A stretch of 64,000 nucleotides of DNA from an uncultured Ruminococcus sp. (GTDB lineage: Bacteria; Bacillota; Clostridia; Lachnospirales; Lachnospiraceae), in the NCBI GenBank assembly GCA_946494335.1, contig CAMMBV010000001.1, positions 86,830-150,829 of the forward strand, given 5' to 3'. Below, piece after piece: positions 44,031 to 52,063 of the stretch (position 1 is its first letter; each line of letters begins with the position of its first letter). Below the pieces are notes generated by a model, which saw only the letters and a list, made by a program, of their open reading frames with translations, was not told the DNA's origin and did no database searches. A program made the position numbers and the translations under genes.

Positions 44031-44540
44031 ATGAAGTTGTCAGACTTTAACGATATTTATGACAGATACTATCTCATGGTAATGAAAACGGCTTTTAATG
44101 TACTACAGGATTATCATTATGCACAGGATATATGTCAGGAAGTCTTTACACTATTATATCTGAACCACGATGCGGTTCAGAAACCTTACATTAAATCATG
44201 GCTGCTGGTTACAGCCAAATATAAAGCAATTGATTTTCAGAGAAAAAAGTACCATAAACATGAAGTGTGCGGCGATACTGTCAGCACCAGATTCAGCCTG
44301 GAATTTGATGATGTGGAAAAAGAATTTCTCAAAAAGGAATTCAGAAAAGAAGCGCTGGCAGAATTGCAGAAAAAGGACAGACAATGGTACGAAATCATCG
44401 TGAGGGTGGCGGCTGCCGGTGAAAACCAGCAGCACGTGGCCGATGAAATGGGTATCAGTCTGTCCAATTTAAGAACGAAACAACATCGTGCGAAGCTTTG
44501 GCTGCGCAGACATTTCAGTCAGGATGATTATTCCTCCTGA
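44031..44540 (+). CDS. ECF-type RNA polymerase sigma factor
   Basis: 169 residues. Region 2: YYLMVMKTAFNVLQDYHYAQDICQEVF; region 4: AGENQQHVADEMGISLSNLRTKQHRAKLWLRRHF. Close to the Firmicute ECF30-like type that pairs with DUF4367/DUF4179 anti-sigma proteins. Start at the second ATG (44031), with AGGGGG 6 bases upstream; 44025 would sit on top of it. Its tail overlaps the convergent murG by 13 bases. Confidence 0.82.
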   Translation: MKLSDFNDIYDRYYLMVMKTAFNVLQDYHYAQDICQEVFTLLYLNHDAVQKPYIKSWLLVTAKYKAIDFQRKKYHKHEVCGDTVSTRFSLEFDDVEKEFLKKEFRKEALAELQKKDRQWYEIIVRVAAAGENQQHVADEMGISLSNLRTKQHRAKLWLRRHFSQDDYSS

Positions 44541-45607
44541 GCGGGTTTCTGACATTCTTCAATCAACTGAAGGATTTTTTCAATGGAATCTATCTCCTGA
44601 TTGGCGGTCATGGCGTCAATGTATGACTGGCGGTTATGGTACAGTTCAAAGACAGCATTATAAAGTGTATTGTCGGTGATCTGTTCCTCCTCCAGTACCA
44701 CGCTGAAGCCCAGCCGTTCAAAAGAACGGGCGTTTAAAATCTGATCGCCCCGGCTTGCCTTCGCGGAGAGAGGGATCAGAAGATTGGGCTTTTTCAATGC
44801 GCTGATTTCACAGATGGCATTGGCGCCGGCGCGGGAGATAACAAGATCTGCCAGCGCAAACAAATCGGCCAGCTCTTTTTTGATGTATTCATACTGTACG
44901 TAACCGGGCACATCCCTTAAGGTTTCATCCAGCTTGTCTTTACCGCAGAGATGAATGATCTGAAAGTCTTTTAAAAGTTCGGGAAGGATTTTGCGTACAG
45001 CATCGTTGATGGCTGCGGCGCCCAGGCTTCCTCCTATGATCAGTATTACGGGCTTATCCGGTGAAAGGCCGGTAAATTCCAATGCACTGATGGGGTTTCC
45101 GGTCAGCAGTTCCTGGCGGATGGGAGTGCCGGTCAGAACTGCTTTGCCCTCAGGCAGCAGTTTGACTGTTTCGGGGAAATTACAGCATACCTTTGCAGCG
45201 GAAGGAATACACAGTTTGTTTGCCAGACCCGGCGTCATATCAGATTCGTGGATGATGGCAGGGATTTTCAGTTTTTTGGCTGCGGTGACTACAGGAACTG
45301 TGACAAAACCGCCTTTTGAAAAAATCACATCGGGATTCAGTTCTTTCAGCAATTTTTTTGCTTCCCGATAGCCCTTCAGAACCTTAAATGGATCTGTGAA
45401 ATTTTTAGGATCAAAATATCTTCTCAGTTTTCCTGAGGAAATACCATAATATGGAATGTTCATATCTTCTATCAGTTTTTTCTCGATTCCATCATAGGAG
45501 CCGATATAAGATATGGTATACCCCTGTTCCCGAAGACGCGGAACCATGGCAATATTTGGAGTAACGTGTCCAGCGGTGCCGCCACCGGTGAGTACAATGT
45601 GCTTCAT
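44528..45607 (-). CDS. murG: UDP-GlcNAc:lipid I N-acetylglucosaminyltransferase
   Basis: 359 residues. TGGGTAGHVTPN, GGSLGAAAIND, ISRAGANAICEI and LIPLSAKASRGDQ are MurG signature boxes. It makes lipid II at the inner membrane face during peptidoglycan synthesis. It stands alone here, away from a dcw cluster, and lies inverted between a sigma factor and its likely partner. AGGAGG precedes the ATG; a TTGACT and a GGGTATAAT lie upstream on the minus strand with short spacing. Confidence 0.93.
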   Translation of the reverse strand: MKHIVLTGGGTAGHVTPNIAMVPRLREQGYTISYIGSYDGIEKKLIEDMNIPYYGISSGKLRRYFDPKNFTDPFKVLKGYREAKKLLKELNPDVIFSKGGFVTVPVVTAAKKLKIPAIIHESDMTPGLANKLCIPSAAKVCCNFPETVKLLPEGKAVLTGTPIRQELLTGNPISALEFTGLSPDKPVILIIGGSLGAAAINDAVRKILPELLKDFQIIHLCGKDKLDETLRDVPGYVQYEYIKKELADLFALADLVISRAGANAICEISALKKPNLLIPLSAKASRGDQILNARSFERLGFSVVLEEEQITDNTLYNAVFELYHNRQSYIDAMTANQEIDSIEKILQLIEECQKPAQEE

Positions 45608-45643
45608 GGATAGACCTCCTGCTTTTCGTTGGAGGCAGTGCTT

Positions 45644-45671
45644 TTGGCAATGCCCTTTATCCTTATATTAT
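45644..45671 (+). promoter_or_regulatory. Promoter of the DUF4367 gene
   Basis: TTGGCA (45644-45649), 16-bp spacer, TATTAT (45666-45671), about 57 bases before the ATG. Confidence 0.5.
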
Positions 45672-45727
45672 TATACCCTCTAAGGGAAAAGTCAAGAAAA
45701 GTTGCCGGGGCAAAGAGGAGTTTAATT

Positions 45728-46495
45728 ATGAAGTCAAAAAAACCGAAGTTTACGGATTTAAAACTGGACGATGATCTGCTTCGAGAGGCAGCGGAAATAG
45801 AAGAAGAGATTAAAGATATTCCCCTGGAGGAAAATCCGGCAGATAAAGAACGGCTGCGGGCAGAAATTCTGATGCGGGTACTTCAGGAGGAGCAGAAAGA
45901 AAAACAGAAAAAAACGGTGCGCAGAAAAACCCTGCAGTGGGCGGCGGTAATGGTCGTGACATTGGTGGGTATTTTTGGCATGTCAATGACCAGTCAGGCT
46001 AACAGAATTTTTTTAGTGCAGAAGGTTGAGGAGTTCTTTAACGGAAAAACTACAGTAAACATAGACAACGAAGAAGGAACTGTAATATCAGATACATCAG
46101 AACAGCATGCCAGGGAAGATATTGAACAGACTTTGGAGTTGGATGTACCAGAACTTTATTACATACCTGAAGGGATGGAATTTTCTGGATATGAAATTCA
46201 TGAAAATGTAGGTGTTGCAGATATGTATTTTGAGTATAATAATAAAATTCTTACGTTTTCCATATCTGGAAATGACAATAATGTTGCTTTTGACAAAAGT
46301 TTTGATGGAAATATCATAGAAAGTTTTAAAAGTGAGACAGATGGTTTTGAGATTGAAATATGGGAAAAAAGAAATGATATAAATGAGGATGTAGATGCTT
46401 GTGCGCAGTGGATATATAAAAATGCCTACTATTCGTTTTCGGGAGTAATCGCAGGAGAAGAAATGAAAAAAATTTTAGAATCGATTATATATTAG
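45728..46495 (+). CDS. DUF4367 membrane protein, probable ECF anti-sigma/sensor
   Basis: 255 residues. The cytoplasmic acidic N-terminus (~60 residues) is followed by one transmembrane helix (LQWAAVMVVTLVGIFGM) and an extracytoplasmic C-terminal half with the DUF4367 pattern (YYIPEGMEFSGYEI). Proteins of this layout are coded next to ECF sigma factors and hold them at the membrane. The sigma gene is 1.2 kb away, on the other side of murG. ATG 45728 chosen for the AAAGAGGAG site. Confidence 0.7.
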   Translation: MKSKKPKFTDLKLDDDLLREAAEIEEEIKDIPLEENPADKERLRAEILMRVLQEEQKEKQKKTVRRKTLQWAAVMVVTLVGIFGMSMTSQANRIFLVQKVEEFFNGKTTVNIDNEEGTVISDTSEQHAREDIEQTLELDVPELYYIPEGMEFSGYEIHENVGVADMYFEYNNKILTFSISGNDNNVAFDKSFDGNIIESFKSETDGFEIEIWEKRNDINEDVDACAQWIYKNAYYSFSGVIAGEEMKKILESIIY

Positions 46496-46564
46496 TGTAA
46501 TTTTTTGTCGTTTTTTTCGTATTCTTACTGTAATGCGGGGAAAATGTAGGAAAGGAGGAAAGAT

Positions 46565-47059
46565 ATGAAAGGGCGATGGCGAAAACTGGGAGGCTTGTTG
46601 ATTGCGGCAGTGATAACACTATGTGCTTTTTCGCCCAGTGTTTACGCTGAAGCAGAGGTGACGGAATTTGAGGTTCCTGTGCATCATTCCTTTGTAGAGA
46701 CTGAAGCGGAAGTAAGTGATATGGCTTGGGTTTTACAAAGAGGCGCATATTTGTCTTCTGGCACAGTAAAATTGGTAAACAATGGAGATGGTACTGTTAG
46801 TATCTATGGCGGAACTACAGGTACTCAGATTTGTGATAAGATTTATCTGAATATATATTTAGAACGGTCAAGTGATGGAAAAAATTTTTATTCTTATAAA
46901 TCCTGGGAGTATACAGCATCTAATGCTGCCAAGCTAAATAAATCTTTTGATTATTCAGTTCCGACAGGATATTGGTACCGTTTGCGGGGATACCACGCTG
47001 CAGAGGAAGGCAACGTGAAGGAAAGTACGTCAACGATGACAAACGGTAAATACATATAA
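46565..47059 (+). CDS. Secreted protein of unknown function (DUF6147-like)
   Basis: 164 residues with a clear signal peptide (KGRWRKLGGLLIAAVITLCAFSPSVYAEA). The exported part is a beta-rich domain with GTVKLVNNGDGTVSIYGGT and SYKSWEYTA. It follows the DUF4367 gene by 69 bases and has AAAGGAGG before the ATG, so it may be a target of the same regulation. I recognise only similarity to small secreted Lachnospiraceae proteins. Confidence 0.6.
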   Translation: MKGRWRKLGGLLIAAVITLCAFSPSVYAEAEVTEFEVPVHHSFVETEAEVSDMAWVLQRGAYLSSGTVKLVNNGDGTVSIYGGTTGTQICDKIYLNIYLERSSDGKNFYSYKSWEYTASNAAKLNKSFDYSVPTGYWYRLRGYHAAEEGNVKESTSTMTNGKYI

Positions 47060-47333
47060 TCCGGAACCTGATGTAACCAAATGTTCTCAAAGGGGAGTCT
47101 GAATGAAAGCCTGCATTACCGGGTCTTCTTGGAGGAGAGCATCTTTGTAACTCGTTAATCAAAAATAAGAAAGAAAAAAGAAACTCAAAATTATGGGTGA
47201 CCTGACGTACTGATTTTTCTGCCAAAGGATCTGTGCGCAGACGCAAGAAAGGAGTGGTGTACAGGAAATTTACAATTCACATCCAATAAGATTTTTCTTA
47301 ATGTATAATGTTGAAAAATATAGTCATATGCAG
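47060..47333. other. Intergenic stretch without a recognisable gene
   Basis: A 15-codon frame after AAAGGGGAG (ATG 47103) is too short to support, and all longer frames look like noise. There is a TATAAT at 47304-47309 without a good -35. No repeat or RNA family was recognised. Confidence 0.4.
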
Positions 47334-47368
47334 CCCTTCGTGCACACGCCCCGTGTACGGAGGGTTTT
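47334..47368 (+). terminator. Strong intrinsic terminator
   Basis: CCCTTCGTGCAC / GTGTACGGAGGG, a 12-bp stem with two G-U pairs and a 7-base loop, followed by TTTT. It lies 270 bases after the secreted-protein gene, so the transcript of that gene either has a long 3' tail or another RNA ends here. Confidence 0.7.
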
Positions 47369-47377
47369 CCATATTTG

Positions 47378-47406
47378 TTGTATTTTTAAATGGTGACGGG
47401 TATAAT
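47378..47406 (+). promoter_or_regulatory. Promoter of the beta-CASP nuclease gene
   Basis: TTGTAT (47378-47383), 17-bp spacer, TATAAT (47401-47406). Confidence 0.5.
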
Positions 47407-47448
47407 AGAAGTAACGAAAAGACTGGCAGAGTACGAGGAGGATAGTTC

Positions 47449-49053
47449 ATGCAGATTACATTTTTGGGGGCTACCCATGAGGTTACAGGAAGCTGCACGC
47501 TGCTGGAAGCGGCGGGGAAGCGTTTTTTGGTAGACTGCGGTATGCAGCAGGGGCCGGACGTTTATGAGAATGAGGATATCCCGGTATTGCCGGCGGACAT
47601 CGATTTTGTACTTCTGACCCACGCACACATTGATCATTCCGGCAATCTGCCCCTTTTGTTTGCCAGAGGATTCCGGGGCCCTGTTTATGCTACCAGCGCC
47701 ACGAAGGATCTGTGCGGCATCATGTTAAAGGACAGCGCACATATTCAGATGTTTGAGGCAGAGTGGAGAAACCGGAAGGGGCGAAGAAGCGGCAAAGAAG
47801 AGTATGTACCGGCGTATACCATGGAGGATGCGCTTGGGATAATTGAACTGCTGGAAGGCTGTGAATACGGTGAAGTTCTGAACATTGCAGACGGCATACA
47901 GGCACGTTTTATTGATGCCGGTCATTTGCTGGGCTCATCCAGTATCGAGATCTGGTTGAAAGAAGAGGGGGAGGAAAAGAAGATTGTATTCTCGGGCGAT
48001 GTGGGGAATACGGATCAGCCCATTATCAAGGATCCCCAATATATTCATGAAGCAGATTATGTGGTGATTGAATCCACCTACGGAGACAGAAAGCATGAGA
48101 AGGTCGTAGATTATACCCGGACGCTGGCGGATGTGATTCAGAAGACCTTTGACAGAGGCGGCAACGTGGTAATTCCCTCCTTTGCTGTGGGAAGAACCCA
48201 GGAGATGCTTTATTTTCTGAGAGAGATTAAGGAAAAGGATATGGTTAAGGGTCATGGAGACTTTAAAGTCTATGTGGACAGCCCTCTGGCTGTGGAAGCC
48301 ACCAGTATTTTCCAGAAACATCATCAGGAGTGTTATGATGAAATTGCTCAGGCTATAGTAAAGGACGGGTTTAACCCCATAAGCTTCAAGGGACTGAATC
48401 TGTCTGTGACGAGTGACGATTCCAGGGCTATAAATGCGGAAGAAAGCTGCAAAGTTATTCTGTCTGCCAGCGGCATGTGTGATGCGGGAAGAATCAAGCA
48501 TCATCTGAAACATAATCTTTGGAGGCGGGAGTGTACAATCCTGTTTGTGGGATACCAGGCAGTGGGAACGCTGGGAAGAATTCTTGTGGATGGTGTGGAT
48601 TCGGTAAAACTTTTCGGAGAGGAAATCATAGTTCAGGCTGATATTCAGGTGCTTCCCGGAATCAGCGGCCACGCGGACAGCGAGGGACTGATGAACTGGA
48701 TGCGCGCTTACCATAAAAAGCCGGAGATGGTTTTTGTCAATCATGGGGAAGATTCCGTATGTCAGATATTTGCCAATCGGATTAAAGATGAACTGGGCTG
48801 TGACACCATGGCGCCTTTCAGCGGCACGGTATATGATCTGAAGGAACACAGATGTCTGGTTGAGGCTAAGGGAGTTCCTGTACAGCGGGCAGTATCCAAA
48901 GCTGCTTCAAGAGCATCCACGGTATATGACCGTCTGGTGGCAGCGGGACAGCGGCTGATGACAGTTATCCGCCATAATGAAGGAGGAGCAAATAAGGATC
49001 TGGCTAAATTCATCGGACAGATTAATTCCCTTTGTGATAAATGGGACCGTTAA
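47449..49053 (+). CDS. Metallo-beta-lactamase/beta-CASP ribonuclease
   Basis: 534 residues. Metal motifs LTHAHIDHSG, DAGHLLGSSS and FSGDVGN; beta-CASP boxes IPSFAVGRTQEML, SASGMCDAGRIKHHLK and GHADSEGL; C-terminal FVNHGE. Close to bacterial CPSF/Ysh1-like MBL RNA nucleases. The GMCDAGR signature is canonical. Monocistronic, with its own promoter and terminator. Confidence 0.88.
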   Translation: MQITFLGATHEVTGSCTLLEAAGKRFLVDCGMQQGPDVYENEDIPVLPADIDFVLLTHAHIDHSGNLPLLFARGFRGPVYATSATKDLCGIMLKDSAHIQMFEAEWRNRKGRRSGKEEYVPAYTMEDALGIIELLEGCEYGEVLNIADGIQARFIDAGHLLGSSSIEIWLKEEGEEKKIVFSGDVGNTDQPIIKDPQYIHEADYVVIESTYGDRKHEKVVDYTRTLADVIQKTFDRGGNVVIPSFAVGRTQEMLYFLREIKEKDMVKGHGDFKVYVDSPLAVEATSIFQKHHQECYDEIAQAIVKDGFNPISFKGLNLSVTSDDSRAINAEESCKVILSASGMCDAGRIKHHLKHNLWRRECTILFVGYQAVGTLGRILVDGVDSVKLFGEEIIVQADIQVLPGISGHADSEGLMNWMRAYHKKPEMVFVNHGEDSVCQIFANRIKDELGCDTMAPFSGTVYDLKEHRCLVEAKGVPVQRAVSKAASRASTVYDRLVAAGQRLMTVIRHNEGGANKDLAKFIGQINSLCDKWDR

Positions 49054-49071
49054 AACCATATTTTGAAAGAA

Positions 49072-49106
49072 AAAGGACTGACGTCTGCATTGACGTACAG
49101 TCCTTT
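49072..49106. terminator. Bidirectional terminator
   Basis: AAAGGACTG / CAGTCCTTT with inner ACGTC/GACGT pairing, between the convergent nuclease and TSCPD genes. Confidence 0.75.
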
Positions 49107-49111
49107 CACTG

Positions 49112-49351
49112 TTACTGTATGGCATCTTTCAGAGCTTTTGCCAGCTGATCGGGGCATGAAGTAGGCTTAAAGCCGCACCGGGTGCCCTCCAGGCGGTGAA
49201 TCACCTCATTGACTTCCATGCCTTCTACTAAAGCGGCGATGCCTTTTGTATTGCCGTTGCAGCCTCCCTGGAATGCAACATTGTGTACTTTCCCGTCTGT
49301 GATCTCAAACTGGATAGCGGAAGAACAGACGCCTTTTGTTTTATATACCAT
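49112..49351 (-). CDS. TSCPD domain protein (TIGR03905 family)
   Basis: 79 residues, the full family length. CSSAIQFEI, FQGGCNGNTKG, GTRCGFKPTSCPDQLAKAL give the TSCPD signature with four conserved cysteines. The domain also occurs at the C-terminus of B12-dependent ribonucleotide reductases, where it may handle redox or metals; the stand-alone form has no proven role. CAGGAGG precedes the ATG. Confidence 0.87.
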   Translation of the reverse strand: MVYKTKGVCSSAIQFEITDGKVHNVAFQGGCNGNTKGIAALVEGMEVNEVIHRLEGTRCGFKPTSCPDQLAKALKDAIQ

Positions 49352-49500
49352 ATGAAAACCTCCTGAAGAAAAATCTTAACCTGTTCGTCATCCCGTATTA
49401 TAGCAAAGATGGAGGAAAGTTTCCACAGGAAATATTCCATGGGAGAAAAATCTCTGATATAATGGGTGGGAAAGACAATACGAAAAAGGAGAGTGACATC

Positions 49501-50199
49501 ATGAAGCGGATTGGAATAATAGGCGCTATGGAGGAAGAAGTAAGCAAGTTAAAGCAGATAATGCAGGATGTAAAAATTGAAGAGAAGGCTTCCATGGAAT
49601 TTAATGTAGGTACCCTGAACGGAAAACAGGTGGTGGTTGTGCGTTCCGGAATCGGTAAAGTAAATGCAGGAATCTGCACTCAGATTCTGGCGGATGATTT
49701 CCAGGTGGAAGGCATTATCAATACAGGGATTGCGGGTTCCTTAAAGAATGAAATTAATATCGGTGATATTGTAATCTCCACAGACGCCCTTCAGCATGAT
49801 GTGGACGCCCGTGAATTTGGATATGAGCCGGGACAGATTCCAAGGATGGACGTGCTGGCGTTTAAGGCGGATGAGAAAATGATCAGCCAGGCGGAAAAAT
49901 CCAGTCATGAGGTTAATCCTGAAGTGGGCGTATTTAAAGGAAGAGTAGTCAGCGGAGACCAGTTTATTGCAGATAAGAAAGTAAAAGAATCTATTATAGA
50001 GAAATTCCAGGGTTACTGTACGGAAATGGAAGGCGCCGCCATTGCTCAGGCAGCTTACCTGAATCATATTCCTTTTGTGGTAATACGATCTATATCAGAC
50101 AAGGCGGATGACAGCGCCTCTGTGGATTATCCCGCTTTTGAGAAGAAAGCCATTGAGAACGGAGTGCGTCTGGTAAGCCATATGGTATCCATGCTGTAA
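49501..50199 (+). CDS. mtnN: 5'-methylthioadenosine/S-adenosylhomocysteine nucleosidase
   Basis: 232 residues. IGIIGAMEEEV start, GIGKVNAG, INTGIAGS, DALQHDVDA, SGDQFI, TEMEGAAIAQ and the catalytic Asp in SISDKAD. Splits MTA and SAH to adenine and thioribose products and recycles methyl-cycle waste. The frame opens at 49336 but ATG 49501 follows AAGGAG and matches the family start. TATAAT at 49458-49463 is the likely -10. Confidence 0.93.
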   Translation: MKRIGIIGAMEEEVSKLKQIMQDVKIEEKASMEFNVGTLNGKQVVVVRSGIGKVNAGICTQILADDFQVEGIINTGIAGSLKNEINIGDIVISTDALQHDVDAREFGYEPGQIPRMDVLAFKADEKMISQAEKSSHEVNPEVGVFKGRVVSGDQFIADKKVKESIIEKFQGYCTEMEGAAIAQAAYLNHIPFVVIRSISDKADDSASVDYPAFEKKAIENGVRLVSHMVSML

Positions 50200-50317
50200 G
50201 GGTTCATCCGCATTTTTTTCGGGAATCTGTCGAACGATTTTTGTTTTCAAAAGGCCCCCTGTGCTATATAATGACCATACCGGGACAGAAATTCCGGAAA
50301 GAAAAGGGGGAAACGAT

Positions 50318-51013
50318 ATGCTGAACAGTATCTTGGAAAGTCACGCCTTGTTCTATGCCATTGCACTGCTCACAGGAATAGGAGCGATCTGGCTTCTGAT
50401 GGTAAATGCATTCTATGACAGGACAATCCGTGATATGGGGCGGATGGATGCGCCGAAAAGTAAATGGATAAAAGATTTCATAAAAACATATCAGATGAAA
50501 ACAATAAAGAACGAAAAGATACAAAACGCAGAAGCGTTTATCCACACGCAGTTGATAAAGGGTAAAAGCTTCGGCGTTTTTGTTTACCGGCTGAAAAGAT
50601 GGAGCGGATACTGTGGACTTGCTTCCATCGTACTGATGGGAATCGGACTGTATGGTACCTATATTCACGCCTATGGGGAAGCAGTCCGCTATCAGTATCT
50701 GATGGCAGGCGCGCTGTCAGCTCTTGTTCTGCTTCTGTTAAGGCCGTTTCTGTGTTTCGGACAGAAGGAAGATATGATTCTGGATGGTCTGACGGACTAT
50801 ATAGAAAACAGAAATATACCGGCAGAAAACAGAAGTATAGCATCAGCCAAAGCGGAAGTGGTTTCGGAAAAAAAGGAAGACAGGGATTCCCTTGCTGCTC
50901 AGGTGACAGAAGGGATACGGCAGACAGCAGCCAGTTCGTCAAAGTTTTCTCAGTTTTTGACCCCGGAGGAGGAAGATATCATGCGGGAGGTGATAAAGGA
51001 GTATTTGACCTGA
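50318..51013 (+). CDS. Conserved membrane protein, unknown function
   Basis: 231 residues. One N-terminal helix (AIALLTGIGAIWLLMVNAF), a cytoplasmic basic loop, a pair of helices (about 107-150), then a charged cytoplasmic tail ending in LTPEEEDIMREVIKEYLT. No catalytic motif. GGGGGAAAC precedes ATG 50318. I recognise it only as a type common in Lachnospiraceae. Confidence 0.6.
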   Translation: MLNSILESHALFYAIALLTGIGAIWLLMVNAFYDRTIRDMGRMDAPKSKWIKDFIKTYQMKTIKNEKIQNAEAFIHTQLIKGKSFGVFVYRLKRWSGYCGLASIVLMGIGLYGTYIHAYGEAVRYQYLMAGALSALVLLLLRPFLCFGQKEDMILDGLTDYIENRNIPAENRSIASAKAEVVSEKKEDRDSLAAQVTEGIRQTAASSSKFSQFLTPEEEDIMREVIKEYLT

Positions 51014-51118
51014 TTTGATTCATATGATGTCATTTGATTAACGGAATGTGAGTTTTTTAAATTCTCTGACGAAAGAGGTCCGTAAAACTCCGAAAATTTA
51101 TTTCGCTTTTTCTGTGCA

Positions 51119-51311
51119 TTGAAAGAAATTTTCGACAATAAGTACGGCAAAGAGGAAACGGACAGGAGGCTACGTGCGGCAGCCGGCAAAGCCAGAGAGG
51201 GCCCTTAAAAATCTGGCTGTGGAAGAATATTATGAAAGCCGGAGCCTGTGCCAAATGAGCCGTTTGAAAATAACGATACACTGCAGCGCTCCGCAACATT
51301 TTCCTTTGTAA
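51119..51311 (+). pseudogene. Probable frameshifted gene remnant
   Basis: Two partial frames read like one decayed protein. From 51119 the text is KEIFDNKYGKEETDRRLR..., ending at a TAA near 51206. From GTG 51174 (AGGAGG upstream) another frame reads ALKNLAVEEYYESRSL to a stop at 51311. Amino-acid use is protein-like in both, and the switch point is near 51200. The family was not recognised. Confidence 0.35.
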
Positions 51312-51321
51312 AGGAGTCATT

Positions 51322-51588
51322 ATGTATCAGAATGGCGGAAGAAGCTGTATCAGTGGATTTTATACGGATTTACATTCCATGGGACGGGAAGAATCCTGTT
51401 GTGAAATTAAGATGAAAGAAGAACCGGTAGAACTGGACGGTCTGAATTATCCTGCCGGACAGACGGTTGATTTTATAAATGAGTGCTATGGCTAAAATAA
51501 GCCTGGCGCATACCGAGGGCAGTGTCCCCGATTTGACGGCGTAAGCGGATATATTTCAGGCGTGAATCCGTTTGAGCCGGGGGTATGA
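51322..51588 (+). pseudogene. Small ORF with an internal in-frame TAA
   Basis: ATG 51322 follows AAAGGAG closely. 57 codons run to a TAA at 51493-51495, and the same frame stays open and protein-like for 30 more codons (AYRGQCPRFDGVSGYISG) to TGA at 51588. This looks like one ~88-residue gene with a nonsense mutation, or a translated 57-residue protein with a relic tail. Family not recognised; Cys-rich middle. Confidence 0.45.
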
Positions 51589-51632
51589 AACAGAAGGGGA
51601 AGAACTGCCAACGGTTATAATCCGGATTAAAC

Positions 51633-51658
51633 AACCCGGCGTGTTGTCACGCCGGGTT
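51633..51658. terminator. Bidirectional terminator next to the prophage
   Basis: Perfect 11-bp stem AACCCGGCGTG / CACGCCGGGTT with the loop TTGT, and AT-rich tails on both strands. Confidence 0.8.
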
Positions 51659-51662
51659 ATAT

Positions 51663-51926
51663 TTATTCATCGATGATTTGAATTTCCAGATAGTCAAAAG
51701 GAATCTCTTCAATAAAGTTATCCTGGTTAAACCGGGTCTTTTTTAAAGTCTGAAATTCCTGTATATTGACGTCCAGCCATATGGGCTTGCTTAAGTCCCA
51801 CTGATCACAGGCGTCTACTACGCCGTTTAGAATCTTATGTGTCCTGGTATCGCAGGTATCATTTTCAATTACCGTATCTTTAAGCATCTGATTGTTTTTC
51901 AACTGCTTGCACCACATCCGAAACAT
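51663..51926 (-). CDS. Conserved small hypothetical protein
   Basis: 87 residues, acidic C-terminal half (EEIPFDYLEIQIIDE), no membrane segment, DxWDLSKPIWLDVN-like centre. GGAGGG precedes the ATG 7 bases away. Of a type often seen in Lachnospiraceae genomes; function unknown. It is the last host gene before the prophage. Confidence 0.65.
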   Translation of the reverse strand: MFRMWCKQLKNNQMLKDTVIENDTCDTRTHKILNGVVDACDQWDLSKPIWLDVNIQEFQTLKKTRFNQDNFIEEIPFDYLEIQIIDE

Positions 51927-51970
51927 GATCCGCCCTCCGCCATACTTTTATCTGATCAGGACAAAATAAC

Positions 51971-52000
51971 AGCAGATAACGGGAGTCGAACAGTCCTTAA
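51971..52000 (-). other. Candidate prophage attachment site (attL), tRNA 3'-end fragment
   Basis: On the minus strand GTTCGACTCCCGTTATCTGC resembles the T-loop, T-stem and acceptor strand of a tRNA, but no matching 5' half lies next to it. It is located just after the integrase gene, the classic place for the displaced 3' end of a target tRNA. The intact tRNA would then be at the right prophage end outside the window. Confidence 0.45.
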
Positions 52001-52063
52001 AATGCGCCAAGGATTCAGTATTTATGCGGCCCTTAATTTTTCGTGACAAATTCTGTGACAAAA

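Noticed and set aside
47103..47150. 15-codon ORF after AAAGGGGAG
   Set aside because: Too short to separate from chance; no conserved feature visible.
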